Shown piece after piece: positions 27,658 to 36,500 of a stretch of 64,000 nt of DNA. Below the pieces are notes generated by a model. That model saw only the letters and a program-made list of their open reading frames with translations, was not told where the DNA came from and made no database searches. This stretch comes from Candidatus Sulfotelmatobacter sp. Its GTDB lineage: Bacteria; Acidobacteriota; Terriglobia; Terriglobales; Acidobacteriaceae. The stretch covers positions 57,323 to 121,322 of the forward strand of contig JAOAPI010000177.1 of assembly GCA_025462865.1 (NCBI GenBank), read 5' to 3'. Position 1 is the first letter of the stretch; every line of letters starts with the position of its first letter. Made by a program: the position numbers and the translations under genes.

Positions 27658-28401
27658 ATGTGTGATGCCACCGGTAAAAGGCGTAAGAAGTATGTGTGGT
27701 CTAAACAGGCAAGAGACCTAGTGAAAGGGTATGTGGAAGCTGCCTGCTCATTTGTCGATCCATCACATCACGCAAAACCCAGCGTCCGGGCGTTGATTGA
27801 TGAACTTGTCAGACTCACTCAATATCCGAGAGACGTTTGTTGGCGTTTTGCCCGGCAACTTGGGGTCAACACAAAGCAACAGTACCATGAGTGGACTCCG
27901 CTTGAGCAGCAGCGCCTCCTTGACCTGATCGCGCTGAACCCACCACAAGAAGTTGCCAAAATCATGCGCAGGTCGGTTGGCTCGGTGCGCGGCATGCTTC
28001 AGCGACTTGACGCCAGCGCGCAGATGGGGCGCGACTGGTTTACGGCCCATACGCTTGCGCAGGCGCTGTATATCCGATCACAGGAGGTTCAAAGATGGAT
28101 TGACCAGGGCTGGTTAAAATCTAGAGTGGTTGAGACGGGCGCCCTAAAAAAACATATCATCGATTCCGATGCTTTTGTCGAATTCTGCAAGACACATGGG
28201 CCCCGTATTACGGGAAGACGCCTGCACCGCGAACGGCTAGAATTCGTTTACAAGTTCGTGTTTCCTCCTAGTCACGCAGAATTGTTGCCGCTCCGACAGA
28301 GTGGTTATAAGAAAAAGACTAGCGCAGCAGTGAACACGAGCATGAGGATTGAAGCGACGAGTGACGCGCAGGACACTGGCGAGCATTCGGACGTCTGGTG
28401 A
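27658..28401 (+). CDS. SANT/Myb-like DNA-binding protein, module 1
   Basis: This predicts 247 residues from ATG 27658, chosen because it aligns with the start region of the paralog at 31945; the frame is open back to a TTG at 27562. The central part has EWTPLEQQRLLDLIAL then EVAKIMRRSVGSVRGMLQRL, a Trp-led three-helix pattern like SANT/Myb or homeodomain-like binding domains. DWFTAHTLAQALYIRSQEVQ and RWIDQGWLKSRVV follow and resemble a second MerR/HTH-type segment. The end holds LEFVYKFVFPPSHAELLPLR, also seen in the paralog. Divergent from an ECF sigma gene, it may be a regulator of the same circuit. Confidence 0.6.
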   Translation: MCDATGKRRKKYVWSKQARDLVKGYVEAACSFVDPSHHAKPSVRALIDELVRLTQYPRDVCWRFARQLGVNTKQQYHEWTPLEQQRLLDLIALNPPQEVAKIMRRSVGSVRGMLQRLDASAQMGRDWFTAHTLAQALYIRSQEVQRWIDQGWLKSRVVETGALKKHIIDSDAFVEFCKTHGPRITGRRLHRERLEFVYKFVFPPSHAELLPLRQSGYKKKTSAAVNTSMRIEATSDAQDTGEHSDVW

Positions 28402-28666
28402 GGTTCACGACCCGTCGTGCCATGCCTGCAAATTTTCAGCGTTTGCTTAAGTTTCCGTCCAGGGCGCTTGTTTTCGCGCCCATGCAACCGCAATCCACTG
28501 GAATCCAGCGCAACTACTTCGAGAAAAGCAAAGTGATGGCACTGGCAACCAACCCGCCAGAAAATCGAAGACGTTTAGACCGAAGATCCGATCGGATCGC
28601 CACGGCCAAAGAACAGGGGGCACCGCCGCCGCTTATAATCATCCCCATTGTCAAGGGAGTCAGCAC

Positions 28667-30523
28667 ATGCGTAGCTCGTCATGGCTTCCGTCTCGAATCT
28701 TGCTGCCCTCCAGCTCAGGGGATGAGACTGTTCCGTCTCTTCAGAACGGCCGCAGCATTAGCGTAATTATTCACGGCGTGGGCAATATTTCGAACAGGGC
28801 GCTTCTGGATGCTGTGGATGAAGGATATGGAAGCTCAGGTCTAGCGGGGAGCTCTAAGCAACTCACACTAACAGACTGTCCAACATTGTCAGGGCAAAAA
28901 GGAGCAGAGTCCCTTGTCATCAACACTTCTGAAGGTTCACATTTCGTTGTCGCGCTCTCATGGGCCGAGCGCCGCATGCGTTTATCCGCCATCGCACAAT
29001 GGACCGCAGTCCTTCTGTTAGTCCTCACAACACTGTTGAGCCTAGCCTTTCTTTTTCTAAATCAACTTGAGTGGCTCGAAAATTGGTTCCAATCATGGCC
29101 ACATCGTGTGCTGGGATATTGCATTTTGACAGTCCTAAGTTATTTATTTCATGCGCTCAACCCTAATTCCGACAATACGGAATTCAAGCGGCCGTCGATG
29201 TTTTACTTATTGATGCCACCCTTGCTCCTCATGGGTTTGATGTTGTTCGTTGGTTTCAGCGAATTGTTTTGGGTCCCGGTCGCAATGCTTATTTTGGCGA
29301 TATGGATTATGGCGACGCTGATCGTACTCCGATGTTTACGAGTAGCGCCAACTCTAGGTTGGAAAGCAGCTCTAATCGCCCTCGTTGTCGCAATGACCCT
29401 GCCGAGTTTGGCCATAGTTCGCATAGCCATGCAGTGGACTTCAAAAGCAGAGCAAGCTTACCCGTCGCCCGGTTCTCCACATCGTCATGTGTGGTCGGAA
29501 TCCCCATCTTGGGTTAGTTTCGGCCCTGTATTAGGCACGCAGCCAACTAACCCAAGTGCTTCGCCCGATAAGCCCGAAAAGGCCGTTATTGGGAAAACCA
29601 GTGATGCGAAATTGACTCAAAAAAAGGCCACTCCTACTCCGAAGCAGAGCAAGGATACTAAACAGCCATCATCGGAGGACGAAGACGACATGTACAACTG
29701 GGATCAAGGTCCCAGCTCTGGCAACCCAAGGTCCGATATGGAGCATGCTAAATCCTTACTTAATACTCCCGTCAAACACGGTGATCTGATCGAGAACAAG
29801 TGGTTCATGATCGATGATGTTAGCGGTCGCGAGTTTATCGTCAAGATAGGGGTGGCGGCAATTTGTGTTTTTTTGTGTGTTCTGGCAATGGCGTTCAACT
29901 GGTCACTCGATCTCGGCTTCGACGTACTCTACTACGGAGGCTACGAAAAGCATCGGAATTTCCTAAATGATGCGACAATCGAAACGATTCAGTGGCTACA
30001 CGAACAAGCGCCTTGTACCCGAATTATTGTGGTGGGCCATAGTCTGGGAAGTGTCATCGCGGCACGGGCTGTCAGCTCGCTGTGTGAAAATGAGCGATGG
30101 TTCGACAATCTCACATTGGTCACGCTCGGCTCACCACTGAATTACTTAAGTCGAGTCTTCTCGAGTTCGGTGCCTAGTGCAGAGTGGCTGTCAAAAGTGA
30201 TTTGCGGTCGCGTCCGTTGGATTAATCTTTGGCGATCACACGACTTAATCGGCAAGGGGCTGCAGATCGGCAAGAGCAATACAGTCCAATACTGTGTCAG
30301 CAAAGGGGGGCACGCGAACTACTGGAGAGATGGCATTGTCTGGAAACAAGTAGCTCAAGACGCACTCCAAATGGGGAATGAGCCAGAAAGCACACTGGAA
30401 CATGTCGTCGAGAAATGCGTTTTCGAGCGTCGTTTGAATGTTCTCGTGAGCGCCGCAATTCTGACTCTTGGGTTATCCGGTGCAATGCTCTGGTATCTCG
30501 AATCACTACTGGCCAAGCAGTAG
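28667..30523 (+). CDS. Multi-span membrane alpha/beta-hydrolase (lipase-like) protein
   Basis: This predicts 618 residues; AGGGAG lies eight bases before the ATG. The N-terminal segment SISVIIHGVGN resembles the oxyanion-loop HGxG of alpha/beta hydrolases. Four to five membrane spans follow (about 107-255), then a Pro/Lys-rich soluble stretch and another span (about 395-415). The nucleophile elbow IIVVGHSLGSVIAARAV has Ser near 459, followed by LVTLGSPLNYLSRVF as in lipases. A C-terminal span closes the protein. Catalytic acid and His candidates exist (SHDLIG, KGGHANYW). It lies between the two sigma modules; any link to them is unknown. Confidence 0.7.
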   Translation: MRSSSWLPSRILLPSSSGDETVPSLQNGRSISVIIHGVGNISNRALLDAVDEGYGSSGLAGSSKQLTLTDCPTLSGQKGAESLVINTSEGSHFVVALSWAERRMRLSAIAQWTAVLLLVLTTLLSLAFLFLNQLEWLENWFQSWPHRVLGYCILTVLSYLFHALNPNSDNTEFKRPSMFYLLMPPLLLMGLMLFVGFSELFWVPVAMLILAIWIMATLIVLRCLRVAPTLGWKAALIALVVAMTLPSLAIVRIAMQWTSKAEQAYPSPGSPHRHVWSESPSWVSFGPVLGTQPTNPSASPDKPEKAVIGKTSDAKLTQKKATPTPKQSKDTKQPSSEDEDDMYNWDQGPSSGNPRSDMEHAKSLLNTPVKHGDLIENKWFMIDDVSGREFIVKIGVAAICVFLCVLAMAFNWSLDLGFDVLYYGGYEKHRNFLNDATIETIQWLHEQAPCTRIIVVGHSLGSVIAARAVSSLCENERWFDNLTLVTLGSPLNYLSRVFSSSVPSAEWLSKVICGRVRWINLWRSHDLIGKGLQIGKSNTVQYCVSKGGHANYWRDGIVWKQVAQDALQMGNEPESTLEHVVEKCVFERRLNVLVSAAILTLGLSGAMLWYLESLLAKQ

Positions 30524-30540
30524 AAGCTGACAGTTTAAAA

Positions 30541-30561
30541 CGAAGGCGGGCACGGCCTTCG
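30541..30561 (-). terminator. Hairpin terminator for the sigma module 2 operon
   Basis: A perfect 7-bp stem (cgaaggc/gccttcg) with a 7-base loop is followed on the minus strand by TTTTAAA. It lies 80 bases after the last minus-strand ORF and shortly after the plus-strand hydrolase stop, so it may serve both directions. Confidence 0.5.
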
Positions 30562-30641
30562 CATGCGGGTCGCACCGTGAAGATGGCTATCGTCCATCGG
30601 CAAATGTCGATAAAGGGGGCCTAGTTTCTGATACTCCATCC

Positions 30642-30824
30642 CTATTGAACGCGACAGGGATTCACCTCTCGCCCGATCGTGGCCAGCGTGCCGCACTGTT
30701 CCAGCGCGACAGCAAGGATGCGTGACCGCAACCACCAGTTCCGGGCTTCATTGCTGGCCGTAGGGATTGCCACCGTGGGGCCGATACAATTCGGGGATTT
30801 GCAGCATAGAATGAGCGCGTTCAC
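30642..30824 (-). CDS. Small ORF coupled to the sigma module 2 operon
   Basis: This predicts 60 residues from GTG 30824, which overlaps the stop of the preceding 52-codon ORF (GTGA). The sequence has a Cys pair (CCKSPNC), a Trp pair (NWWLRSR) and a helical middle. No family was recognised. The overlap and the downstream hairpin support an operon, but the frame is short and unproven. Confidence 0.4.
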   Translation of the reverse strand: MNALILCCKSPNCIGPTVAIPTASNEARNWWLRSRILAVALEQCGTLATIGREVNPCRVQ

Positions 30825-30979
30825 ATAGTGATGGTTGTGTCACTGTTAAATGTGTCGAGCGCGGTGATCATCCTCGACATTACGGGATTTTGGGGATTTC
30901 GTTGCGCGGCTTCGCGCAAAACTTTCTCGCATAATTCCATAGCTTGTTCTAACCAAAGGGGTGCGAGATATGATTCCAT
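30821..30979 (-). CDS. 52-residue protein downstream of ECF sigma factor
   Basis: This is a minus-strand ORF starting at ATG 30979, with AGGAGGG eight bases upstream. It begins 26 bases after the sigma-factor stop. The predicted protein is mostly helical (MESYLAPLWLEQAMELCEKV...), with no Cys/His zinc motif and no membrane span, so it is not a standard anti-sigma factor. The strong ribosome-binding site and operon position make it a credible gene. It may modulate the sigma factor; function unknown. Confidence 0.6.
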   Translation of the reverse strand: MESYLAPLWLEQAMELCEKVLREAAQRNPQNPVMSRMITALDTFNSDTTITM

Positions 30980-31005
30980 TACGAGAACCCTCCTAAGTAA
31001 TTTCG

Positions 31006-31608
31006 TTACCTGTGACGGCGTTCGGATCTGATCAGTTCGTGCATATCTTTATCGGCTTCCTTATCCCTGGGTTGTGGTTGGCCTAGTAAAAACCTCGCAT
31101 CGTTGAGTTCACGGCAGAAAGTGTTTTTGGCTGTGGATACGGTCACGCCTAAACGGACTGCAATCTCTTTCCACTCATATCCAGCTTCGCGTAGAAGCAG
31201 AATGGTGCGAGTTCTCTCACTCAGGCGACGTACAAGTCTATCCATGTCGATTCGTAACTCCACTTCCGTTGCCCAGCTGGGAACCGAACAGGAGTTCGTC
31301 TGCTCGTCGTCGATGGAGTCCATGCGCCTCTGCCTCGAGTTGCGCGTGAGCAGCTCATTTCGAAATGCCACGAGCAGCAAGCCGCTTGTCTTTTGTGAAA
31401 ATAGCCCGTTGCCGCGCTCGTCCAAGTAACGAGACACGCGCATCACGCAAAGCTCCATCAATTCGAAAGCATCTGTCGAATCTCCCGCTACCGACTCCGA
31501 CAGTCGGCAGGCTTTCAGCCAAATTTCTTTTGCTGCCTCACGAACATCGGTGCGGATGGAATTGCCATCTCGATCACTCTCACGATCCCACCATTCTGGA
31601 TTAGCCAT
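31006..31608 (-). CDS. ECF-type RNA polymerase sigma factor, module 2
   Basis: This predicts 200 residues. ATG 31608 is chosen over an earlier in-frame start at 31686 because AGGAG lies nine bases upstream and the start then aligns with the 26777-27349 paralog. A sigma-2-like helical region (about 20-100) is followed by sigma-4 (LVRRLSERTRTILLLREAG, EWKEIAVRLGVTVSTAKNTF). The tail is basic. Unlike its paralog it is not followed by a zinc-finger anti-sigma gene but by two tiny ORFs. It is divergent from the DNA-binding gene at 31945. Confidence 0.8.
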   Translation of the reverse strand: MANPEWWDRESDRDGNSIRTDVREAAKEIWLKACRLSESVAGDSTDAFELMELCVMRVSRYLDERGNGLFSQKTSGLLLVAFRNELLTRNSRQRRMDSIDDEQTNSCSVPSWATEVELRIDMDRLVRRLSERTRTILLLREAGYEWKEIAVRLGVTVSTAKNTFCRELNDARFLLGQPQPRDKEADKDMHELIRSERRHR

Positions 31609-31695
31609 GAAGATTTTCTCCTGAACGCGATTTGGAGGGGGGAGGAGGAAAACTCTGTTGCGTTGTGAAAGAGTATGCCGAAGCAAGACAAAAAC

Positions 31696-31774
31696 GTTGT
31701 CACACCGTCGTAAACAATCCTCACCTTTTCATGCCTGGTCGCGTGTTGTCACAACGTGGTAAATGAATTTCACC
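31696..31774. promoter_or_regulatory. Direct-repeat operator in divergent promoter of sigma module 2
   Basis: Two similar 29-30 base units, gttgtcacaccgtcgtaaac...tcacc (31696-31724) and gttgtcacaacgtggtaaat...tcacc (31745-31774), are spaced 49 bases start to start, nearly five helical turns. An inverted partial copy (gtgtgacaaaa) occurs at about 31860. They sit in the 336-base gap between the sigma gene and the divergent DNA-binding gene and may bind the latter. Confidence 0.6.
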
Positions 31775-31944
31775 ATTTCCCGCTCGTTAAAAGCCTCAGG
31801 TAATCGCGAAAGATATCGAGAGACATCAGGCGCATCATCGCCGCAACAAAACCCAAACGGTGTGACAAAAGTTTCTGACTTCCTGAGTACATGTTCGGTT
31901 TGCGAATAGTTCTACGTATAGAGGGTCAAGTCAGGAATTGGAAA

Positions 31945-32700
31945 ATGGACATGACAGAAAGCGCCTTAAGTAACGCTGCAATCCCCACTCCAGTATCAGT
32001 GCAAGACGCTCGGGGACAACGCCGTCCTGTTTTGTGGCCGAAGGGAGCGGAGGTCCTTCTTGCCGACTACGTCGAAAGAAGGCGCAGCACCTCTTGTTCA
32101 CCTTCTCAGTACGAAGATCTGATCACAGTATTAGTCACGCTCACTGGAAATCCACGAGAGGCGTGCATACGTTATGCACGGAGAGCCGAAAGGAGCACGA
32201 ACCAAGTGCATCGGTCGTGGACGCGCGGCGAACAGCAGCGCTTGCTAGATCTCATTGGGTTGAATCCTCCAGCGGAAGTTGCCAAGCAGATGAAGCGTTC
32301 GCCGGGCGCGATTCGTGCGATGCTCGCGCGACTCGGCGCATCGGCCCAGATGGGACGCGACTGGTTCACCAAATTCACCCTGGCTTCAGCCCTCCACATT
32401 CGTGTGGAGGAAGTCCAGAAATGGATCGAGCGCGGATGGTTGAAGTACCGGATCGTTGAAACCGGGAAGCTGAAGAAAGAGATTATCGATGCCGATGACT
32501 TTGCGGAGTTTTGCAAAAACTATCGTCACGCGATTGTTGGTAACCGTCTGAACACTGATCGCTTAGAGTTCGTTCGCAATTTTGTCTTCCCCCCAAGCCA
32601 CACCGAGTTGTTGTCAGTTCGAGAGAGCAAGAAAGAAAGATCTGCCTACAAAGCCGCTGGGCGCGTTTCAGAGCCGCACAGTTCTGCCATAGCTGGATAA
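31945..32700 (+). CDS. SANT/Myb-like DNA-binding protein, module 2
   Basis: This predicts 251 residues; ATG 31945 has AGGAA upstream and is preferred over 31891. It is paralogous to 27658-28401 with strong identity from the middle onward: SWTRGEQQRLLDLIGL, EVAKQMKRSPGAIRAMLARL, SAQMGRDWFTKFTLASALHI, KWIERGWLKYRIV and FVRNFVFPPSHTELL. The N-terminal 60 residues are less conserved. A Trp-led helix-turn-helix plus a second HTH-like unit suggest a sequence-specific DNA-binding protein. It is likely tied to the divergent sigma factor. Confidence 0.65.
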   Translation: MDMTESALSNAAIPTPVSVQDARGQRRPVLWPKGAEVLLADYVERRRSTSCSPSQYEDLITVLVTLTGNPREACIRYARRAERSTNQVHRSWTRGEQQRLLDLIGLNPPAEVAKQMKRSPGAIRAMLARLGASAQMGRDWFTKFTLASALHIRVEEVQKWIERGWLKYRIVETGKLKKEIIDADDFAEFCKNYRHAIVGNRLNTDRLEFVRNFVFPPSHTELLSVRESKKERSAYKAAGRVSEPHSSAIAG

Positions 32701-32742
32701 CGCCGACTAAATACAGGAGGAGACGGTACGCCGTCCAAAAAC

Positions 32743-33273
32743 ATGATGAACAAAACTGCTGGCAAGCTAGCACATTTCGTAATCGCAACAGTTGTCGCGC
32801 TCGCTGTGGGTATGGTCTTGGATCTCATTTGTCTGCGCTGCGGAGTGCCTTTGCTCACCCTACTGGAGGTCAACAACCTCGGGATCGGTCTGGTCGCCTC
32901 GGCCGCTTTCCTGCAACACAGTCTCCGGAAACGGGATCGTATCCAAGCGCTCGAAGAGAGATTGCAGACGATCTCTGACATGAATCACGAAATCCGGACT
33001 TGCCTGGGTATTGTGGCCTTTTACGGGACACAGACCTCAAGTGATTATGCGCTGAAAGTTTTTGATGAAGGTTTTCAACGGATGGAAGTGCTGGTTCGTA
33101 CTGTACTCAGGAAATGGGACCTCGTGGATTCGGACAAAGACCACTCCAATGCGCTCGATGCTATCAAGAGTTTTTTCCGAAAGACTTTCGTGCGAAGCCG
33201 CGCGCCTTACTGGCATAAGGACCTGTTCAATCCCTCAAACCCGCAAGTAGCGGAAACTACGCAAGGACTTTAG
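32743..33273 (+). CDS. Membrane protein with kinase-type H-box but no ATPase domain
   Basis: This predicts 176 residues with two N-terminal membrane spans (about 11-29 and 37-57), then a coiled linker and ISDMNHEIRTCLGIVAF. The latter matches the H-box of histidine kinases (H82). A second helix (DEGFQRMEVLVRTVLRKW) completes a DHp-like hairpin, but there is no HATPase domain. It could be a phosphotransfer or dimerisation protein, or a truncated kinase. It lies 43 bases after the DNA-binding gene, possibly in its transcript. GGAGGAG is about 20 bases upstream of the chosen ATG, rather far. Confidence 0.5.
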   Translation: MMNKTAGKLAHFVIATVVALAVGMVLDLICLRCGVPLLTLLEVNNLGIGLVASAAFLQHSLRKRDRIQALEERLQTISDMNHEIRTCLGIVAFYGTQTSSDYALKVFDEGFQRMEVLVRTVLRKWDLVDSDKDHSNALDAIKSFFRKTFVRSRAPYWHKDLFNPSNPQVAETTQGL

Positions 33274-33531
33274 CGACCCAAGCCCAACAAGTGTGCTGAC
33301 GCCAGGCTCCGTATCGCCTGCTTCCGCTCTGCGGATTGCGAACGGTTGCGCCCGGCCAGCCTCTGGGAGTGATTCGGGCGAGGATCGCTCCCGGCAAGTT
33401 TGACAACAACAAATCGTCGTTCGCCCACGATGAGAAAAGTTTGTAGCACGACCGCCATTCGCCCATGGCGTAACGAATTCACGAACCGAGAAATCGGTCA
33501 CTAAAACTCGTTCACAGGACGGATAAAGAGA

Positions 33532-36500
33532 ATGAAACTCAAAAGCGCGGCCTTGCTGTTATTTCTGGTTTGTATCAGTTTCCTCCATCAACTTGCGCTC
33601 GGGCAGAACTACGCCGGCGCTGTCAACTACAGCACCCAGGTGCAGCCGTTAGGAATTGCCAAAGGAGATTTCAATAAAGACGGTAATCTCGACGTCGTAG
33701 TTGCCGATAGCGCCTCTGCTTCGCTAAGTCTTTTCCTGGGGAATGGAGATGGGACGTTCGGGAATGCGATTCCGATCGCCGTCGGATCCCTTCCGTTCTC
33801 GGTCGCTGCCGCGGACTTCAATCGAGACGGCAATCTCGATATCGTCGTCTCGCTCCAGAGCACTTCCGCCTTTCAGGTGCTGTTTGGGAATGGCAACGGA
33901 ACATTTCAGACGCCCTTCACCGTTCCTGTCTTCGGTGGGACCCTTGGCCAAATTGTCACTGCAGATTTCAACGGCGACCACATCCCGGATCTCGCCATTG
34001 CGACGGCCGCAGGGATTGATGTCGTCATGGCTAGTAGTCAGGGTGGACTCGGTCAGGGTTTCACGGCCGCACCGTCTTTCCCGATTGATGCTTTGGCTGT
34101 AGCTGATATCAACGGTGATGGGCGACCGGACTTCATTGGCATCGCCGACGAAACTGACGCGAATGGGAACCCCGGTGGAAGCGTCTTTGTCACTCTGGGC
34201 AATGGCGACGGAACATTCCAGGCCCCCAGTTTCGTTTCGCCGCAGTTCCTTGGAATTCCTGCTGGAATTGCCGTTGGCGATATTAATAATGATGGGCTTT
34301 TGGATATTGTTGTTTCCAATTTTGGCGCCACCATTGGCGGCGGTGGCGGCGGTGGTGGTCTCGGATGCACGCCAACGATTTGCCCCCCGCAGGACGTCCC
34401 TCCCCCACCTCCCCTACCTATTAATATTGCGGGATCAATTCTTGTATTCCTGCAGCAAAGTGACAGGACCTTCAGAGCCGCACCCCGATTAGTCGCCGAT
34501 AGCAACCCAGGCTATATTGCCTTGGCGGACCTCAATGGCGACGGCCTTCTCGATATAGCCGACGCATCCTCTTCGGTGAACGCCATACTCGTGAGCTTGG
34601 GCCACGGTGATGGCACATTTTCGGCGCCCAATAGTTTCGCAGTACCGTCTGCCCCCGCAGTGATCGCGCCCGGCTCATACACCAACAATGTCGCGCTTGA
34701 CCTTGCCGTAACCGACCCGGGCACGAACCAGATTTCACTCTTTGTGAATCAAGGAGCGAACTCTCTCTCGCTCGTGTCATCGTCCAATCCATCGAAAGTG
34801 ACACAGCCTGTAGTTCTGACCGCTACTGTTCGACCAAAATTTGTTGCAGGCGGCAGTCCTTCAGGTTCGGTCATCTTCGCCGATGGCGCCAAGACACTGG
34901 GCAGTGCACCGGTCGATCCATCGGGGACGAGCAAACTGACTACCAGTTTCGCTAACACTGGTGCCCATCCGCTGCTGGCAGTGTTTGGGGGAAATACTTC
35001 CCTGGTTGGAGGATCATCGGCCACCCTGACGCAAACTGTAAATCCTGCGGTAGCGACGATCAGCTTAGTAAGTTCGATTAATCCGAGTTCCTTCGGTCAG
35101 ACGGTCATCTTCACGATTTCGGCTACGACACTGGGCGGTAGCATACCTACGGGAACCGTCAACCTGACGAGCGGTTCAAGCATTATTCTCAGCGGTTCTC
35201 TTGATGCGGCCGGCAGAGTTGCTCTGAGCACATCCAGCTTGCCGATCGGAAATACAACCCTGATCGCGCAGTATGCAGGAGATGGCAATTTTGCACCCGC
35301 AAATTCGGCACCGTTAACCCAGTCGATCGCAAAAGGTACAACTTTAACAGCGCTCACCGGCACGCCAAATCCGAGCGTTTTCGGACAGTCAGTAGCGTTC
35401 AACGTGAACGTGACTTCATCCGTTGCTGGCACATCGATTCCAACCGGAAGTGTCACACTGCTCGACGGAACGAATGCACTGGCAACAGCACCGCTCGATG
35501 CGAATGGTTTTGCTTCTTTTACCCAGAGTTCTCTCTCAGTGGGAACCCACGCCTTGACCGCAACTTATAGCGGCAGTGCGGCTTTCGGTGGCTCTACGTC
35601 AGCTGCATTGACCCAAACTGTGAACAAGGGTGACACGGCAACCGTGTTATCGAGTTCCCCAAATCCGAGCGGCTTTGGTCAATCTGTACAGATCACTGCT
35701 ACGGTCAGTACCGTCGCTGGCGGAGTTGGCATTCCGACCGGCATAGTTACTTTCACAGACGGTGCCAGCTCGATCGGATCGGCTACTCTGGCCGGAGGCA
35801 AGGCAACTGTATCTGCCTTGGCTCTGACGGTGGGAGCGCACAGTATCTCGGCTAGTTATAGCGGGGACACCACATTCAATCCTTCCAGCGCGTCTGGTGC
35901 TGGCCTCGTCACACAAACGGTCAGCAAAGGTGCTACAAGTGCAGCTCTCACGAATTCTCCGAATCCAAGTGGCTTCGGACAATCAGTGACTTTGATGGCG
36001 ACAATCACTGCAACTGCAGGTAGTGGCACGCCTGGTGGACAGGTCACCTTTAATGACGGCACTACCCCACTCGGTAGCGGGACTCTAACCGCCGGCGCGG
36101 CCTCTCTGTCGGTTAGCTCTCTTTCGGCCGGGACTCACAGCATTGTTGCAAGCTACGCAGGCGATGCGAATTTCTTAGGATCCACTTCGGCAGCAACTTC
36201 AGAAACCGTAACAAAAACCGCAAGCACAACCAGTTTGTCCGGCAGTCCGAATCCGGCCGCTCTTGGGCAGACTGTAACTCTGACAGCTACTGTGGCCGCT
36301 TCCAGCGGTTCTGGAATTCCCAGTGGAACGGTGACATTCTCGGATGGCGCCGGTCCTATTGGCACGGCAAGTCTGGATGCAACCGGCAAAGCCGTAATCA
36401 GCACCAGTTCGTTACTTGCCGGCGCGCACAATTTAACCGCAGCGTACGCCGGGGACAGCAATTTTCTACCATCTTCTGGAACAGGCGCGCAAACGATCAG

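Noticed and set aside
28398..28766. 122-codon plus-strand frame between the DNA-binding gene and the hydrolase gene
   Set aside because: It overlaps the start of the better-supported hydrolase in another frame, has no ribosome-binding site and no recognisable domain.
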